64,000 nt of DNA from Roseovarius sp. THAF9 (GTDB taxonomy: Bacteria; Pseudomonadota; Alphaproteobacteria; Rhodobacterales; Rhodobacteraceae), in NCBI RefSeq assembly GCF_009363715.1, contig NZ_CP045404.1:3812001-3876000 (forward strand). Reading direction: 5' to 3'. Positions 25,441 through 34,547 of the stretch are shown here, piece by piece (position 1 is the stretch's first letter; each line of letters starts with the position of its first letter). The position numbers and the translations under genes were made by a program. The notes beneath the pieces were generated by a model. It was given only the letters and a program-made list of their open reading frames with translations, did not search any database and was not told the origin of the DNA.

Positions 25441-25504
25441 CTTTCCGCCGAAAAAGGCGGTAGGTCTTTGAAAATCGGGGGTTTCCGCGGAAACCCCGCG
25501 ACTG

Positions 25505-26893
25505 TCAGTAGCGATAATGCTCCGGCTTGTAGGGGCCTTCAGGCTGTACGCCGATGTAATCGGCTTGGTCTTTCGCCAGTTCGGTCAGCTTCACGCCGAT
25601 CCGCTCCAGATGCAGACGTGCCACTTTCTCGTCCAGATGCTTGGGCAGGATGTAGACCTTGTTCTCGTATTCGCCGCCGTTCTTCCACAGCTCGATCTGC
25701 GCCAGCACCTGGTTGGTAAAGCTGGCCGACATCACGAAGGACGGGTGGCCGGTGGCGTTGCCAAGGTTCAGCAGGCGGCCTTCAGAGAGCAATATGATGC
25801 GGTTGCCCGAGGGCATCTCGATCATGTCCACCTGTTCCTTGATGTTGGTCCACTTGTGGTTCTTCAGGCTTGCGACCTGGATCTCGTTGTCGAAATGACC
25901 GATATTGCCGACGATCGCCATGTCCTTCATCTCGCGCATATGCTCGATGCGGATGACGTCCTTGTTGCCGGTGGTCGTGACGAAGATATCCGCGGTGGAA
26001 ACCACGTCTTCCAGCGTCGTCACATGAAACCCATCCATCGCCGCCTGCAGCGCGCAGATTGGGTCGACCTCCGTCACGATCACGCGGGCACCGGCGCCTT
26101 TCAGCGAGGCGGCCGAGCCTTTGCCGACATCGCCATAGCCCATCACAACGGCGACCTTGCCGGCCATCATCGTGTCTGTGGCACGGCGGATGCCGTCGAC
26201 AAGGCTTTCTTTGCAGCCGTACTTGTTGTCGAATTTCGACTTGGTGACGCTGTCGTTCACGTTGATCGCGGGGAAGGGCAGCTGCCCGTCGCGCACGAGT
26301 TGGTACAGGCGGTTGACGCCGGTGGTGGTTTCCTCGGAAACACCCTTGATCTGGTCGCGGACCTTGGTGAACCAGCCGGGGCTTGCCTCCATCCGCTTCT
26401 TGATCTGCGCCTTGATGGCTTCTTCTTCTTCCGACGACGGGACCGGGATGATGTCTTCGCCCGCTTCGGCCCGCGCACCCAGCAGAATGTACAGCGTCGC
26501 ATCGCCGCCATCGTCGAGGATCATGTTCGGCCCGTCCTCGAACAGGAACGACTTGTCCAGGTAGTCCCAGTGTTCTTCCAGCGTCTGGCCCTTGATCGCA
26601 AAGACCGGGGTTCCACCTTCCGCAATCGCCGCTGCGGCGTGATCCTGGGTGGAAAAGATGTTGCACGACGCCCAGCGCACATCGGCGCCCAGCTCGACCA
26701 GCGTCTCGATCAGAACGGCGGTCTGGATCGTCATGTGCAGGCTGCCGACGATGCGCGCGCCCTTGAGCGGCTTTTCGGACCCGTATTCCTCGCGCAGGGC
26801 CATCAGGCCCGGCATCTCGGTTTCGGCAATATCCAGTTCCTTGCGCCCGAAAGCGGCAAGGCTGATATCCTTGACCACATAGTCTTTTGCCAT
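25505..26893 (-). CDS. ahcY: Adenosylhomocysteinase
   Basis: This cytoplasmic NAD-dependent enzyme hydrolyses S-adenosylhomocysteine to adenosine and homocysteine, closing the methylation cycle. The 462-residue protein has [36 protein letters not shown], the NAD motif [18 protein letters not shown] and the C-terminal [15 protein letters not shown] and PEHYRY end. The insert of ~40 residues typical of proteobacterial and eukaryotic-like forms is present. ATG at 26893 follows AAGGAA. It is a single-gene unit. I looked for an SAH-type riboswitch upstream and could not make one out. Confidence 0.98.
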   Translation of the reverse strand: MAKDYVVKDISLAAFGRKELDIAETEMPGLMALREEYGSEKPLKGARIVGSLHMTIQTAVLIETLVELGADVRWASCNIFSTQDHAAAAIAEGGTPVFAIKGQTLEEHWDYLDKSFLFEDGPNMILDDGGDATLYILLGARAEAGEDIIPVPSSEEEEAIKAQIKKRMEASPGWFTKVRDQIKGVSEETTTGVNRLYQLVRDGQLPFPAINVNDSVTKSKFDNKYGCKESLVDGIRRATDTMMAGKVAVVMGYGDVGKGSAASLKGAGARVIVTEVDPICALQAAMDGFHVTTLEDVVSTADIFVTTTGNKDVIRIEHMREMKDMAIVGNIGHFDNEIQVASLKNHKWTNIKEQVDMIEMPSGNRIILLSEGRLLNLGNATGHPSFVMSASFTNQVLAQIELWKNGGEYENKVYILPKHLDEKVARLHLERIGVKLTELAKDQADYIGVQPEGPYKPEHYRY

Positions 26894-27009
26894 CTGCTGT
26901 ATTCCTTGCAATCCAATGTTGCAGGCCAGATAGCACCAGCCGCGCAGACGGGCAATGCAGACTTGCCGCGGCGTTGCGTCCGGTAAGTGAAATTCAGATC
27001 ACTGCCGGT

Positions 27010-27324
27010 TTAACTGGCGGACCCGAGAATGTGCGCATCCGGTGCGGCCTGATGCCAGTCGGTGCCAGTGGCGACGATACAGGTCATGCCATCCGGCATC
27101 GTCATCATCACGGTGAAGGTCCCGGTCTCGCGCGACGACCACACCTCGACCAGCGCCTGTTTGTCTTCCGTGGTTTGTAAGCCGGCGGCGGTGGGCTGTT
27201 CGTCGTAATGGACGGCAAGCCGTTCCACGACCGTCTCGCGATCTGCACAATTTGCGGCGATGGCGGGCGTGCTCATGACAAATGCGCCCAATGCTGCCCC
27301 GACCGCTGAGAGTTGCCTGATCAT
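27010..27324 (-). CDS. Small secreted protein of unknown function
   Basis: A 104-residue product with a Sec signal peptide (MIRQLSAVGAALGAFVMSTPAIAA, cleavage near residue 23). The mature part has two cysteines (ANCADRE and GMTCIV) that could form one disulfide. AAGGAG stands at good distance before the ATG. The pattern resembles short roseobacter periplasmic proteins with an ETGTFTVMMTMPDG-like stretch, but I cannot name a function. The 266-base gap to the next gene has only weak open frames and no clear element. Confidence 0.75.
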   Translation of the reverse strand: MIRQLSAVGAALGAFVMSTPAIAANCADRETVVERLAVHYDEQPTAAGLQTTEDKQALVEVWSSRETGTFTVMMTMPDGMTCIVATGTDWHQAAPDAHILGSAS

Positions 27325-27590
27325 CTCAAGCTCCTTTTACAGGTTTATCTGGGGCACGCCGCAGCAGTTCGGACATACCCTGTTTATGGTCGCGGTCACG
27401 TCGATGCGGGGCGGTGCTCGATTGTTTTTTGCCTCATAAACCCGGCATCGTTGGCAGCAGTGAAGCGATGCGGCCAGTGTGCGGCGGAAATGTGGCAGGA
27501 ATGAGGCACACCGGGCATGGCAGCGAGGCTTTGCAATTCGGCTAGCCCGCGCATAAACCAAGACCAAACGCCCTTTTGACGGAGCCCGCC

Positions 27591-28184
27591 GTGCCACCCC
27601 CCCGTGCTTGGCAAAAAATGCTGTCCGGTCGCCGCCTCGACCTTCTGGACCCGACGCCCGTGGATATCGAGATCGAGGATATCGCGCATGGGCTCAGCTT
27701 TGTTGCGCGTTGGAACGGGCAGACAAACGGCGATTTCGCCTATTCGGTGGCCGAGCACTCGCTGCTGGTGGAAAGACTCTATTCCCGCCTGAACCCGCGT
27801 CCGGACCCAAGATGGCAGCTGGCCGCGCTGCTGCATGACGCACCGGAATACGTGATCGGCGACATGATCTCACCGGTGAAAAACGCTGTCGGACCGGCCT
27901 ATGACGAACTCGACAAGCGTCTGGCAGCGGCGGTGCATCTGCGCTTTGGCCTGCCCGCGACGATCCCGGCGCAGGTGAAGAAGACAATCAAGAAGGCCGA
28001 CAAGATCAGCGCCTGGATGGAGGCCACGACCATCGCCGGCTTTTCCGAGACCGAGGCGACCCGCTTTTTCGGCACGCCCCCGGCCGATGTCATGGAGGGC
28101 CTGCGCATCGTGCTGCGCCCGCCGATGGAGGCCCGCGCCGATTATACCGCCCGCCATGCCGAGCTGATGCGCCTGACCGAATGA
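27591..28184 (+). CDS. HD-domain hydrolase (YfbR-like phosphohydrolase)
   Basis: A 197-residue metal-dependent phosphohydrolase of the HD superfamily, of the type annotated in alphaproteobacteria as 'HD family hydrolase'; related YfbR proteins are 5'-deoxynucleotidases. Metal-binding residues are in FAYSVAEHSLLVE and ALLHDAPEYVIGD, with KKADKISAWMEAT later. I chose GTG at 27591 (MPPPRAWQKMLSGRRLDLLD) because GGAG lies six bases before it and relatives begin there; a TTG at 27576 is possible. Its stop overlaps the GNAT gene start (ATGA). Confidence 0.88.
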   Translation: MPPPRAWQKMLSGRRLDLLDPTPVDIEIEDIAHGLSFVARWNGQTNGDFAYSVAEHSLLVERLYSRLNPRPDPRWQLAALLHDAPEYVIGDMISPVKNAVGPAYDELDKRLAAAVHLRFGLPATIPAQVKKTIKKADKISAWMEATTIAGFSETEATRFFGTPPADVMEGLRIVLRPPMEARADYTARHAELMRLTE

Positions 28185-28672
28185 TCCATGTCCGGCAGGC
28201 TACTCCGCTCGATGCCCGGCAAATGGCCGAGCTTCTGAACGAGATCATCGCCAAGGGCGGCACCACGGCACGGACCACATCGATCACGCCCGAAGAGATG
28301 CAAGCCGAAATGCGGCTCTATCCCGGCGAAAACGCGTGGATCCTGGCCGAAAACGACTCCGCCAAAGTGCTGGGCTTTCAGCATATCGGCCCGCATCCTG
28401 ACCTGCCGCCGGAGGCCGCGGATATCGCCACCTTCGTCCGGCTGGGTCAGACCGGACTTGGCATCGGCTCGAAACTGTTCGAGGCCACGAAGCGGCGCGC
28501 CAAGCGCATCGGGTACAAGTGGATCAACGCCACGATCCGCGCCGACAACGAAAGCGGCCTGACCTATTACCAAAGCAAGGGGTTCGAGGATTACAGGCGC
28601 CTGCCCGACACCGTGCTGGCCGACGGCACGACCATCGACCGCCTGTGTAAACGCTACGACTTATCGCGGTGA
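28181..28672 (+). CDS. GNAT-family N-acetyltransferase
   Basis: A 163-residue acetyltransferase with the GNAT fold: IHVRQATPLDARQMAELLNE at the start and a central acetyl-CoA loop around FVRLGQTGLGIGSKLFEA, where the pyrophosphate loop (Q/R-x-x-G-x-G/A) reads QTGLGIG, followed by NATIRADNESGLTYYQSKGFE. The acceptor substrate is unknown. It is translationally coupled to the HD hydrolase. Its 3' end overlaps regA convergently by 12 bases. Confidence 0.88.
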   Translation: MIHVRQATPLDARQMAELLNEIIAKGGTTARTTSITPEEMQAEMRLYPGENAWILAENDSAKVLGFQHIGPHPDLPPEAADIATFVRLGQTGLGIGSKLFEATKRRAKRIGYKWINATIRADNESGLTYYQSKGFEDYRRLPDTVLADGTTIDRLCKRYDLSR

Positions 28673-29212
28673 GCGTTTGGCCAGAATACGCTGCAAGGTC
28701 CGGCGATGCATGTTCAGCCGCCGCGCCGTCTCGCTGACATTCCGGTCACACAGCTCATAGACCCGCTGAATATGCTCCCAGCGCACGCGGTCCGCGCTCA
28801 TCGGGTTGTCCGGCGGGGGCGGCATTTCGTCGTCACTGGCCAAAAGGGCACTGGTGATGTCCGTGGCATCGGCGGGCTTGGACAGGTAATCGGTCGCCCC
28901 GATTTTGACCGCCGCAACGGCGGTGGCAATCGCACCGTACCCGGTCAGCACAACCACACGGCTGTCGGGCCGCTTCTCGCGGATGGTCTCCACCACGTCG
29001 AGGCCATTGCCGTCCTCCAGCCGCAGATCACACACCGCATAGGCCGGGGGACGCGCCGTGGCAATCGCCTGACCCGCCGCGACGGAACCCGCAGTCTCGA
29101 CCTCGAACCCCCGCTTTTCCATCGCCTTCGCCAGGCGTCTCAGAAAGGGTTCGTCGTCATCAACAAGCAGCAATGTCCTGTCAGCCCCGAGCTCCGCGTT
29201 TTCCGCCATCAT
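28661..29212 (-). CDS. regA: Redox response regulator RegA/PrrA (ActR)
   Basis: The DNA-binding partner of RegB, controlling respiration, carbon or nitrogen assimilation and, where present, photosynthesis genes according to redox state. The 183-residue protein has the receiver domain (LLLVDDDEPFLRRLAKAMEKRG, phospho-acceptor Asp in VCDLRLEDGNGLDVV, KPAD lysine), the family's proline linker PPPPDNPMSADRVRWEHIQ and the Fis-type helix-turn-helix ERNVSETARRL-like CDRNVSETARRLNMHRRTLQ. The ATG at 29212 follows GGAGGAGAC; a second ATG comes directly after. It lies behind senC on the same strand. Confidence 0.97.
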   Translation of the reverse strand: MMAENAELGADRTLLLVDDDEPFLRRLAKAMEKRGFEVETAGSVAAGQAIATARPPAYAVCDLRLEDGNGLDVVETIREKRPDSRVVVLTGYGAIATAVAAVKIGATDYLSKPADATDITSALLASDDEMPPPPDNPMSADRVRWEHIQRVYELCDRNVSETARRLNMHRRTLQRILAKRSPR

Positions 29213-29281
29213 GCAAGTCTCCTCCCACTCGCGCTTTCCAGATGTAGCGCGCCCCCGATCATGCGTCAAACTATCGCAGGG

Positions 29282-29908
29282 TCAACTGGCATCTAAGTAG
29301 CACTGAACACGGTCCGCCATGTCCTCGGCAGTGTCTTCGCGCCGGAAAAACTCGACAAATCCGTGTTCTGGCAAGGTGAGGTAGGTGAAAGTCGAGTGAT
29401 CCACGAGGTAGTAATCCGGATCGTCGCTGTCCTGTTTTGACGAAAACGCGCGGTAGGCGCTCGTCGCCGCCTTTACCTGTTCCTGGCTGCCGGTCAGGCC
29501 CAGCAGGTCTGGGTGAAAGGCGTCGGTGAACTCGCGCATCACTTCGACCGTGTCACGCTCGGGGTCGACTGTGATGAAAACCGGCTTCACGTCCTCGCCG
29601 CGCTCTTCCAGCATGTCCACGGCGGCCACGTTGCGCGCATTGTCGATGGGGCAGACATCTGGGCAGAAGGTATAGCCGAAATAGATCAGTGCCGGCTTGT
29701 CGATCACGTCCTCTTCGGTCACCGTTTCACCGGTTTCACTGACCAGCGTGAAGGGCCCTCCGATGGCGCCGGCGCCACCGGCCACCGCACCGCCGCGACA
29801 TTGGGCGAACTGGTCATCGCCTCCGCCGCCCTGTTGCGTGACGAAATAGGTCACGCCCAGCAGCACGATAACGGCCACACCGGCAAGAATCGCGTAAACT
29901 CGTGTCAT
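29282..29908 (-). CDS. senC: SCO/SenC/PrrC copper chaperone
   Basis: A membrane-anchored thioredoxin-fold protein (208 residues) needed for copper delivery to cytochrome oxidase and implicated in RegB signalling in Rhodobacter. One N-terminal membrane helix (MTRVYAILAGVAVIVLLGV) places the domain in the periplasm. The copper ligands are the CxxxC of FGYTFCPDVCPIDN and the histidine in YLVDHSTFTYL. ATG at 29908 is used because it gives the anchor directly. It lies between regA and the divergent regB, the classic prrA-prrC-prrB order. Confidence 0.95.
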   Translation of the reverse strand: MTRVYAILAGVAVIVLLGVTYFVTQQGGGGDDQFAQCRGGAVAGGAGAIGGPFTLVSETGETVTEEDVIDKPALIYFGYTFCPDVCPIDNARNVAAVDMLEERGEDVKPVFITVDPERDTVEVMREFTDAFHPDLLGLTGSQEQVKAATSAYRAFSSKQDSDDPDYYLVDHSTFTYLTLPEHGFVEFFRREDTAEDMADRVQCYLDAS

Positions 29909-29996
29909 GGCGCCTGTCACCTCGCTAGGATTATCCGCTTGCCTGTGGCACATCTAAAGCCACCCTTTGCCGAAGGAAAGAGAGACAAGATCACGC

Positions 29997-31391
29997 ATGG
30001 CACACACCCAGGTGACCCCGCAGGAATTCAGCTCGGGCCGGCAATCGGTCCCGCTGCGCACGCTGGTCGTGCTTCGCTGGTGGGCGGTGGCAGGTCAGAT
30101 GGCTGCGCTTCTGGTGGCACAGTATGTGTTGGGTCTGACGCTGGCCTACGGGCTTTGCTATTTCGTCGTGGGCTTGTCGATCATCTCGAACGTCACGGCC
30201 TATTTCGTGTTCCCCGAGACCAAGCGCCTCAGCCAGCGCGAAACGCTGCTGGTCGTGCTGTTCGACATGCTTCAGCTTGGCGTGCTGCTGTACCTGACGG
30301 GGGGTCTGAACAACCCGTTCTCGATTCTGATCGTCGGGCCGGTGACAGTGTCGGCCTCGGCGCTGACCGCGGGGTCGACGATCTTTCTTGGCGGCATGGC
30401 GATCCTGATCACGTCGGCGCTGACGCGGTTTTACATCCCGCTCACCACCCAAGACGGCGACCTTCTGTTCATCCCCGACCTGTTCCTGTTCGGCAACTGG
30501 ATCGCCATTCTGATCGCGGTGGTGTTTCTCGGTGTCTATTCCCGCCGCATCGTCTCTGAAATGTACGCCATGTCCGAAGCATTGCAGGCCACGCAGATGG
30601 CCCTGGCCCGCGAACAGAAGCTGACCGATCTGGGCGGGGTGGTGGCCGCCGCAGCGCACGAGCTGGGCACACCGCTGGCCACCATCAAACTGACCAGCGC
30701 GGAACTGGCCGAAGAGCTGGACGATCATCCCGAATTGCGCGCAGACGCGCTGTTGATCCGCGAACAGGCCGACCGCTGCCGCGATATTCTGCGGTCCATG
30801 GGGCGGGCAGGGAAGGACGACCTGCACCTGCGCCGGGCACCCTTGTCGGCCCTGCTGGAAGAGGCCGCCGAGCCGCATCTCAACCGGGGCAAGGACATCC
30901 GCTTCGAAATCGAGGCCGACATTGCCCATGCCGGGCCACAACCCACCGTCCTGCGCCGGCCCGAGGTCATCCACGGTCTGCGCAACCTTATCCAGAACGC
31001 AGTCGATTTCAGCCGGAACAGTGTCTGGATCGACAGCGAGTGGAGCGATACGGACATCACGGTGCGTATCATGGACGATGGAAATGGCTATCCGCAGCAA
31101 TTTCTGGGCCGCATCGGCGAACCCTTCATCGGGCGCCGCTCTGCACGCACCGAACCGCAGCGCCCCGGCTACGAGGGCATGGGGCTGGGCCTCTTCATCG
31201 CCAAGACGCTGCTGGAACGCTCCGGCGCGGACCTGACTTTTGCCAATGGCAGCGACTCGTTTCGTAAGCGCGAAGGGTATTCCGAGCGCACCGGCGCCTT
31301 TGTCGAGGTGTCCTGGCCACGCTCCCAGCTGGAAGGTGACGATCGGCACGGGCGCCACTCGCTGGGCGAGAACCAGTTGATCCAGACCTGA
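29997..31391 (+). CDS. regB: Redox sensor histidine kinase RegB/PrrB
   Basis: The membrane-bound kinase that phosphorylates RegA when the respiratory chain is reduced. The 464-residue protein has six N-terminal membrane helices, the quinone-sensing heptapeptide GGLNNPF (102-108), the phospho-accepting His221 in AAAHELGTPLATIKL, and the redox-active Cys261 in EQADRCRDILRSMGRAGK, followed by the ATPase N, G1 (DDGNGYP) and G2 (GMGLGLFIAKTLLERSG) boxes. All residues known to be needed for redox sensing are intact. ATG at 29997 gives the family N terminus; an in-frame TTG lies at 29967. It is transcribed away from senC-regA across an 88-base gap. Confidence 0.97.
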   Translation: MAHTQVTPQEFSSGRQSVPLRTLVVLRWWAVAGQMAALLVAQYVLGLTLAYGLCYFVVGLSIISNVTAYFVFPETKRLSQRETLLVVLFDMLQLGVLLYLTGGLNNPFSILIVGPVTVSASALTAGSTIFLGGMAILITSALTRFYIPLTTQDGDLLFIPDLFLFGNWIAILIAVVFLGVYSRRIVSEMYAMSEALQATQMALAREQKLTDLGGVVAAAAHELGTPLATIKLTSAELAEELDDHPELRADALLIREQADRCRDILRSMGRAGKDDLHLRRAPLSALLEEAAEPHLNRGKDIRFEIEADIAHAGPQPTVLRRPEVIHGLRNLIQNAVDFSRNSVWIDSEWSDTDITVRIMDDGNGYPQQFLGRIGEPFIGRRSARTEPQRPGYEGMGLGLFIAKTLLERSGADLTFANGSDSFRKREGYSERTGAFVEVSWPRSQLEGDDRHGRHSLGENQLIQT

Positions 31392-31418
31392 CCGCGGTTC
31401 CTGTCGCGCCCATCTCCG

Positions 31419-31433
31419 TTAATGGCACGTTAA
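31419..31433 (+). promoter_or_regulatory. CtrA-type full binding site upstream of the DivL-like gene
   Basis: TTAA-TGGCACG-TTAA, followed by CC, matches the full CtrA consensus with exact spacing. It lies 48 bases before the ATG at 31481, where a -35 element would be expected, so it would be an activating position. It is intergenic, past the regB stop. Confidence 0.65.
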
Positions 31434-31480
31434 CCTTGTCGCGCGATATTGCTGTCCGTCACGGGATCAGGACGCTTTGC

Positions 31481-32986
31481 ATGGCTGGCCTCTCGCCACT
31501 TTCACTCGCACTGGCGCTCGCGGCATCGGCGGCGATTTCCCTGCTGGTGTTGTGGGCGCTGGGCCGGTCTTGGCAGGTCACCGCGCGGGGGCCCGCCGTC
31601 GCCGCGACACCCGATGCAACATCGGCCAGTTTCCTGTTTCACGACGACGCTCTCACACACCAAGACGCGCGGCCCGGTACTCTGCCCGGCCTGGCCTCGG
31701 ACGATATCAACGACTGGTCCGACCTGCGCCGCTGGCTGGGCCAACGTTTTGGGCCGCTGCCTCGCTCCCTGGACGAACTGGACGATGGGGAAATCCGCGA
31801 TCTTCCCGCAACCGACAACGACGATCATGCCCTGCTGACGCTATCGCGCCAGCGCGACGCCGAACGGGTCGAAGTGACAGAGCCCTTGGCCCCCGGCCCG
31901 CTGGACCGGCATGGCGCCAGGCGGCTGGAAGACGCGGTGGCCCGCTACCAGGCGGTGTTCAATCATGCCCCATGCGCCGTGCGCATCCTGGACACGGCGG
32001 GCCGGACGATCTGGCAGAATGCCGGTTTCGCGGATCATGACGACACCGTGGCACGCCAGCTTCTGGATGCCGCCGGCAGGGCCGAGGGCGCGACTCGCGT
32101 GCGCATCCCGGGGCAAGGCACCGCGCCGGACCGCGTTTTCGAGGTCGAGTACGTGCAGACCGACGATGCCCGCGCCGTCTTTGCCACCGATATCACCCCG
32201 GTCGCGAGGGCCGAGACCGTCCGGCGGGAGTTCATTCAAACCCTGACCAAGATTTTCGCCAATCTGACCACTGGCCTTGCAGTCTTCGACCGCAACCGCC
32301 AGCTGGCCCTGTTCAACCCCGCGCTGCTGGACTTGACCGGGCTGCCTGCGCCGCTGTTGTCGGCGCAACCGCCGCTGATGCAATTCTTCGACAGCCTGCG
32401 CGACAAACGCGTTCTGCCCGAGCCGAAGAACTATAGCACCTGGCGCAAGCAGATCGAGGACATGATCAGCACCGCAGCCGGGGGCCTCTACCTCGAGGAT
32501 TGGCATCTGCCCAACGGCATGACCTATCGCGTCACCGGACGGCCGCACCCTGACGGTGCCATCGCCTTTCTGTTCGAGGATATCACCGACAACATTTCGC
32601 TCGCGCGGCACTATCACAGCGAGGTCAGCCTGCGCGAGGCGGTGCTGGATGCCAGCGACCGCGCCATGGTTGTCTTCGGTCCGGACAATATCGTTAATCT
32701 CTGCAACCTGACCTGCCGTCAGATGCTCGGGATCGATCCCGACGCCTCGTTCGCCGACATGACGCTGCATGATTTTCTCTCGGTCGGCTGCAAGGCTTTG
32801 CCTGACATGGGCTGGACCCGCGTCGAAGAGGCGATCCTCGCACGCGATGCGCTTGATGTCACGATGACCGGGCCGGACGGCACGGCGCTGTACTGCCAGG
32901 TTCGGCGTCTGCCGGGCAATTCGTCGATCATGACGCTGGGTGCCCTGCACGATGTGCCTCGTCCGACTACGAAAATCCCAGGCTGA
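31481..32986 (+). CDS. divL: DivL-like PAS-domain protein without a kinase domain
   Basis: A 501-residue protein with one N-terminal membrane helix (about residues 8-28) and three PAS-like regions: about 145-245 (YQAVFNHAPCAVRILD), 265-380 (LTKIFANLTTGLAVFDRNR) and 395-490 (REAVLDASDRAMVVFGPDN). It ends after the last PAS unit and has no HisKA or ATPase domain. The order divL-tsaE-amgK-murU-addB-addA-trxA matches that around Caulobacter divL, and PAS-only DivL proteins are known in Rhodobacterales as regulators of the CtrA phosphorelay. ATG at 31481 (after CAGGAC) gives the membrane anchor; an upstream TTG is less likely. Name by synteny and domain content. Confidence 0.75.
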   Translation: MAGLSPLSLALALAASAAISLLVLWALGRSWQVTARGPAVAATPDATSASFLFHDDALTHQDARPGTLPGLASDDINDWSDLRRWLGQRFGPLPRSLDELDDGEIRDLPATDNDDHALLTLSRQRDAERVEVTEPLAPGPLDRHGARRLEDAVARYQAVFNHAPCAVRILDTAGRTIWQNAGFADHDDTVARQLLDAAGRAEGATRVRIPGQGTAPDRVFEVEYVQTDDARAVFATDITPVARAETVRREFIQTLTKIFANLTTGLAVFDRNRQLALFNPALLDLTGLPAPLLSAQPPLMQFFDSLRDKRVLPEPKNYSTWRKQIEDMISTAAGGLYLEDWHLPNGMTYRVTGRPHPDGAIAFLFEDITDNISLARHYHSEVSLREAVLDASDRAMVVFGPDNIVNLCNLTCRQMLGIDPDASFADMTLHDFLSVGCKALPDMGWTRVEEAILARDALDVTMTGPDGTALYCQVRRLPGNSSIMTLGALHDVPRPTTKIPG

Positions 32987-33033
32987 CCCGCGCTTTGGGT
33001 TGCAGGCCACCCCCCGCGGTGTAGTGTCGGGCC

Positions 33034-33507
33034 ATGCCCGCCCGTACTCTGCACCTCGCCCTGCTCGGACCGGAGTCCACCGCAACCCTCGCCCGGCGGA
33101 TCGGGGCGGTGTTGTGCGCGGGTGACGTGCTCTTGCTCGACGGGCCGGTGGGTGCCGGAAAGACCCATTTCGCCCGCAGCCTGATCCAATCCCTGCTGCC
33201 CACGCCCGAGGACGTGCCCTCGCCGACCTTCACTCTGGTCCAGACTTACGAGGCACCGGCGTTCGATATCTGGCACACGGATCTCTATCGCCTGTCCGCA
33301 CCCGAAGAGGTGATCGAGCTTGGCCTGTTGGGAGCGTTCGAGCACAGCGTCACGCTGGTCGAATGGCCCGACCGCCTCGGCGCGCTTGCCCCCACGGACG
33401 CGCTGTCGCTGACATTCGCGCCGCATGACGACCCCGATCAGCGCGTTCTTGACATCACCTGGCACGATCCGCGATGGGACGGTCGGGCAGGGGAGTTTTC
33501 CGGATGA
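33034..33507 (+). CDS. tsaE: tRNA threonylcarbamoyladenosine biosynthesis ATPase TsaE
   Basis: The 157-residue P-loop ATPase that works with TsaB and TsaD to make t6A37 in ANN-decoding tRNAs. The Walker A motif is DGPVGAGKTHFAR (36-48), followed by the family segments VPSPTFTLVQTYE and IWHTDLYRLSAPEEVIELGL, and LVEWPDRLG. It starts ~47 bases after the DivL-like gene and its stop overlaps the start of amgK (ATGA), so it opens the coupled tsaE-amgK-murU-addB-addA run. Confidence 0.96.
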   Translation: MPARTLHLALLGPESTATLARRIGAVLCAGDVLLLDGPVGAGKTHFARSLIQSLLPTPEDVPSPTFTLVQTYEAPAFDIWHTDLYRLSAPEEVIELGLLGAFEHSVTLVEWPDRLGALAPTDALSLTFAPHDDPDQRVLDITWHDPRWDGRAGEFSG

Positions 33508-34547
33508 GTGATCTTGAACAGAAAAGCCGCGAGAATGAAATCCGCGATTTCATCGAGCGCTCAGGATGGGCCGACGCGGTCGTCTCGCACCTCGCGGGAG
33601 ACGCGTCGAACCGCCGCTACCTGCGCCTGATCCGCCCCTCCACCGCCCAGCGCGCCGTGCTGATGGACGCGCCGCCGCACAAGGGCGAGGATGTGCGCCC
33701 CTTCATCCGGATCGCGGAATACCTGACGGGCATAGGCCTCAGCGCCCCGCGCGTGCTGGCCCGCCGCGAGGACATCGGCCTGCTGCTGCTCGAAGACCTC
33801 GGCGATGCGCTGTTCGCCAGCATCGTGCCGCGCAATCCGGACCTTGAAGAGCGGCTCTATTCCACCGCAATCGACGTTTTGGTTCACCTGCACGCCCAGA
33901 CACCCCCCGCCGATCTGTCCAGCTATGATCCGCCCACGGCGACCGCTCTTTCGGCTCTTGTGTTCGACTGGTACATCCCCGGCGCCCCGAAAGCGGGCGA
34001 TACCGCCGCACGGCCCCAATTCGAGACCTGCCTGCACGATCTTCTGGCCGAACACGCCGCGGAATGCGACGTGCTGATCCAGCGCGATTATCACGCGCAG
34101 AACCTGCTGTGGCTGCCCGACCGCAAAGGCATTGCGCGCGTCGGCCTGCTCGACTTTCAGGATGCGATGCTGGGCCACCGCGCCTACGACCTTGTCTCAC
34201 TGCTTCAGGACGCCCGCCGCGATGTCCCGCCCGAGCTTGAGGCGCGGATGCGCGACCGCTACGCGCTTCAGACCGGCCAGCACCCCGAGGCGTTCGCAGC
34301 CGCCTATGCCGTGCTTGGCGCCCAGCGCAACCTGCGCATCCTGGGGGTCTTTGCCCGGCTCTGCATCCGGGATGGCAAGGCGCATTACGTCGATCTGATC
34401 CCCCGCGTCTGGGACCTGTTGCAGCGCGACCTGGCGCATCCGGCCCTCTCACCCTTGCAGGCGATCCTTGCGGAAATCCTGCCCGCGCCCGACGCGACCT
34501 TTCTGGAAAAGCTGAAATCGAAATGCGCGACGCCCCCGACGCAGTGA
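33504..34547 (+). CDS. amgK: Anomeric MurNAc/GlcNAc kinase AmgK (aminoglycoside phosphotransferase fold)
   Basis: A 347-residue phosphotransferase-fold kinase. In relatives AmgK phosphorylates N-acetylmuramate at C1 in the peptidoglycan recycling path that bypasses de novo UDP-MurNAc synthesis. The catalytic loop is LIQRDYHAQNLLWL and the metal-binding segment LLDFQDAMLGHRAYDLVSLLQDARRDV. Ribosome site GGGGAG and ATGA overlap with tsaE fix the start at 33504. It is directly followed by a MurU-type uridylyltransferase gene, which supports the assignment beyond the general fold. Confidence 0.88.
   Translation: MSDLEQKSRENEIRDFIERSGWADAVVSHLAGDASNRRYLRLIRPSTAQRAVLMDAPPHKGEDVRPFIRIAEYLTGIGLSAPRVLARREDIGLLLLEDLGDALFASIVPRNPDLEERLYSTAIDVLVHLHAQTPPADLSSYDPPTATALSALVFDWYIPGAPKAGDTAARPQFETCLHDLLAEHAAECDVLIQRDYHAQNLLWLPDRKGIARVGLLDFQDAMLGHRAYDLVSLLQDARRDVPPELEARMRDRYALQTGQHPEAFAAAYAVLGAQRNLRILGVFARLCIRDGKAHYVDLIPRVWDLLQRDLAHPALSPLQAILAEILPAPDATFLEKLKSKCATPPTQ

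Noticed and set aside
24774..25463. Plus-strand frame with glycine- and phenylalanine-rich repeats, resembling a membrane protein
   Set aside because: The repeats are simply the antisense reading of the 33-base repeats in the PRC-barrel gene; that gene has a signal peptide, a ribosome site and a known domain.
26894..27009. Possible SAH or SAM/SAH riboswitch before ahcY
   Set aside because: I looked for the paired arms and conserved core bases and could not assemble them. A covariance-model search would decide.
27337..27597. Minus-strand 86-codon cysteine-rich frame upstream of the HD hydrolase gene
   Set aside because: It starts inside the HD hydrolase gene, has no ribosome site and an arginine-rich shadow-like composition.
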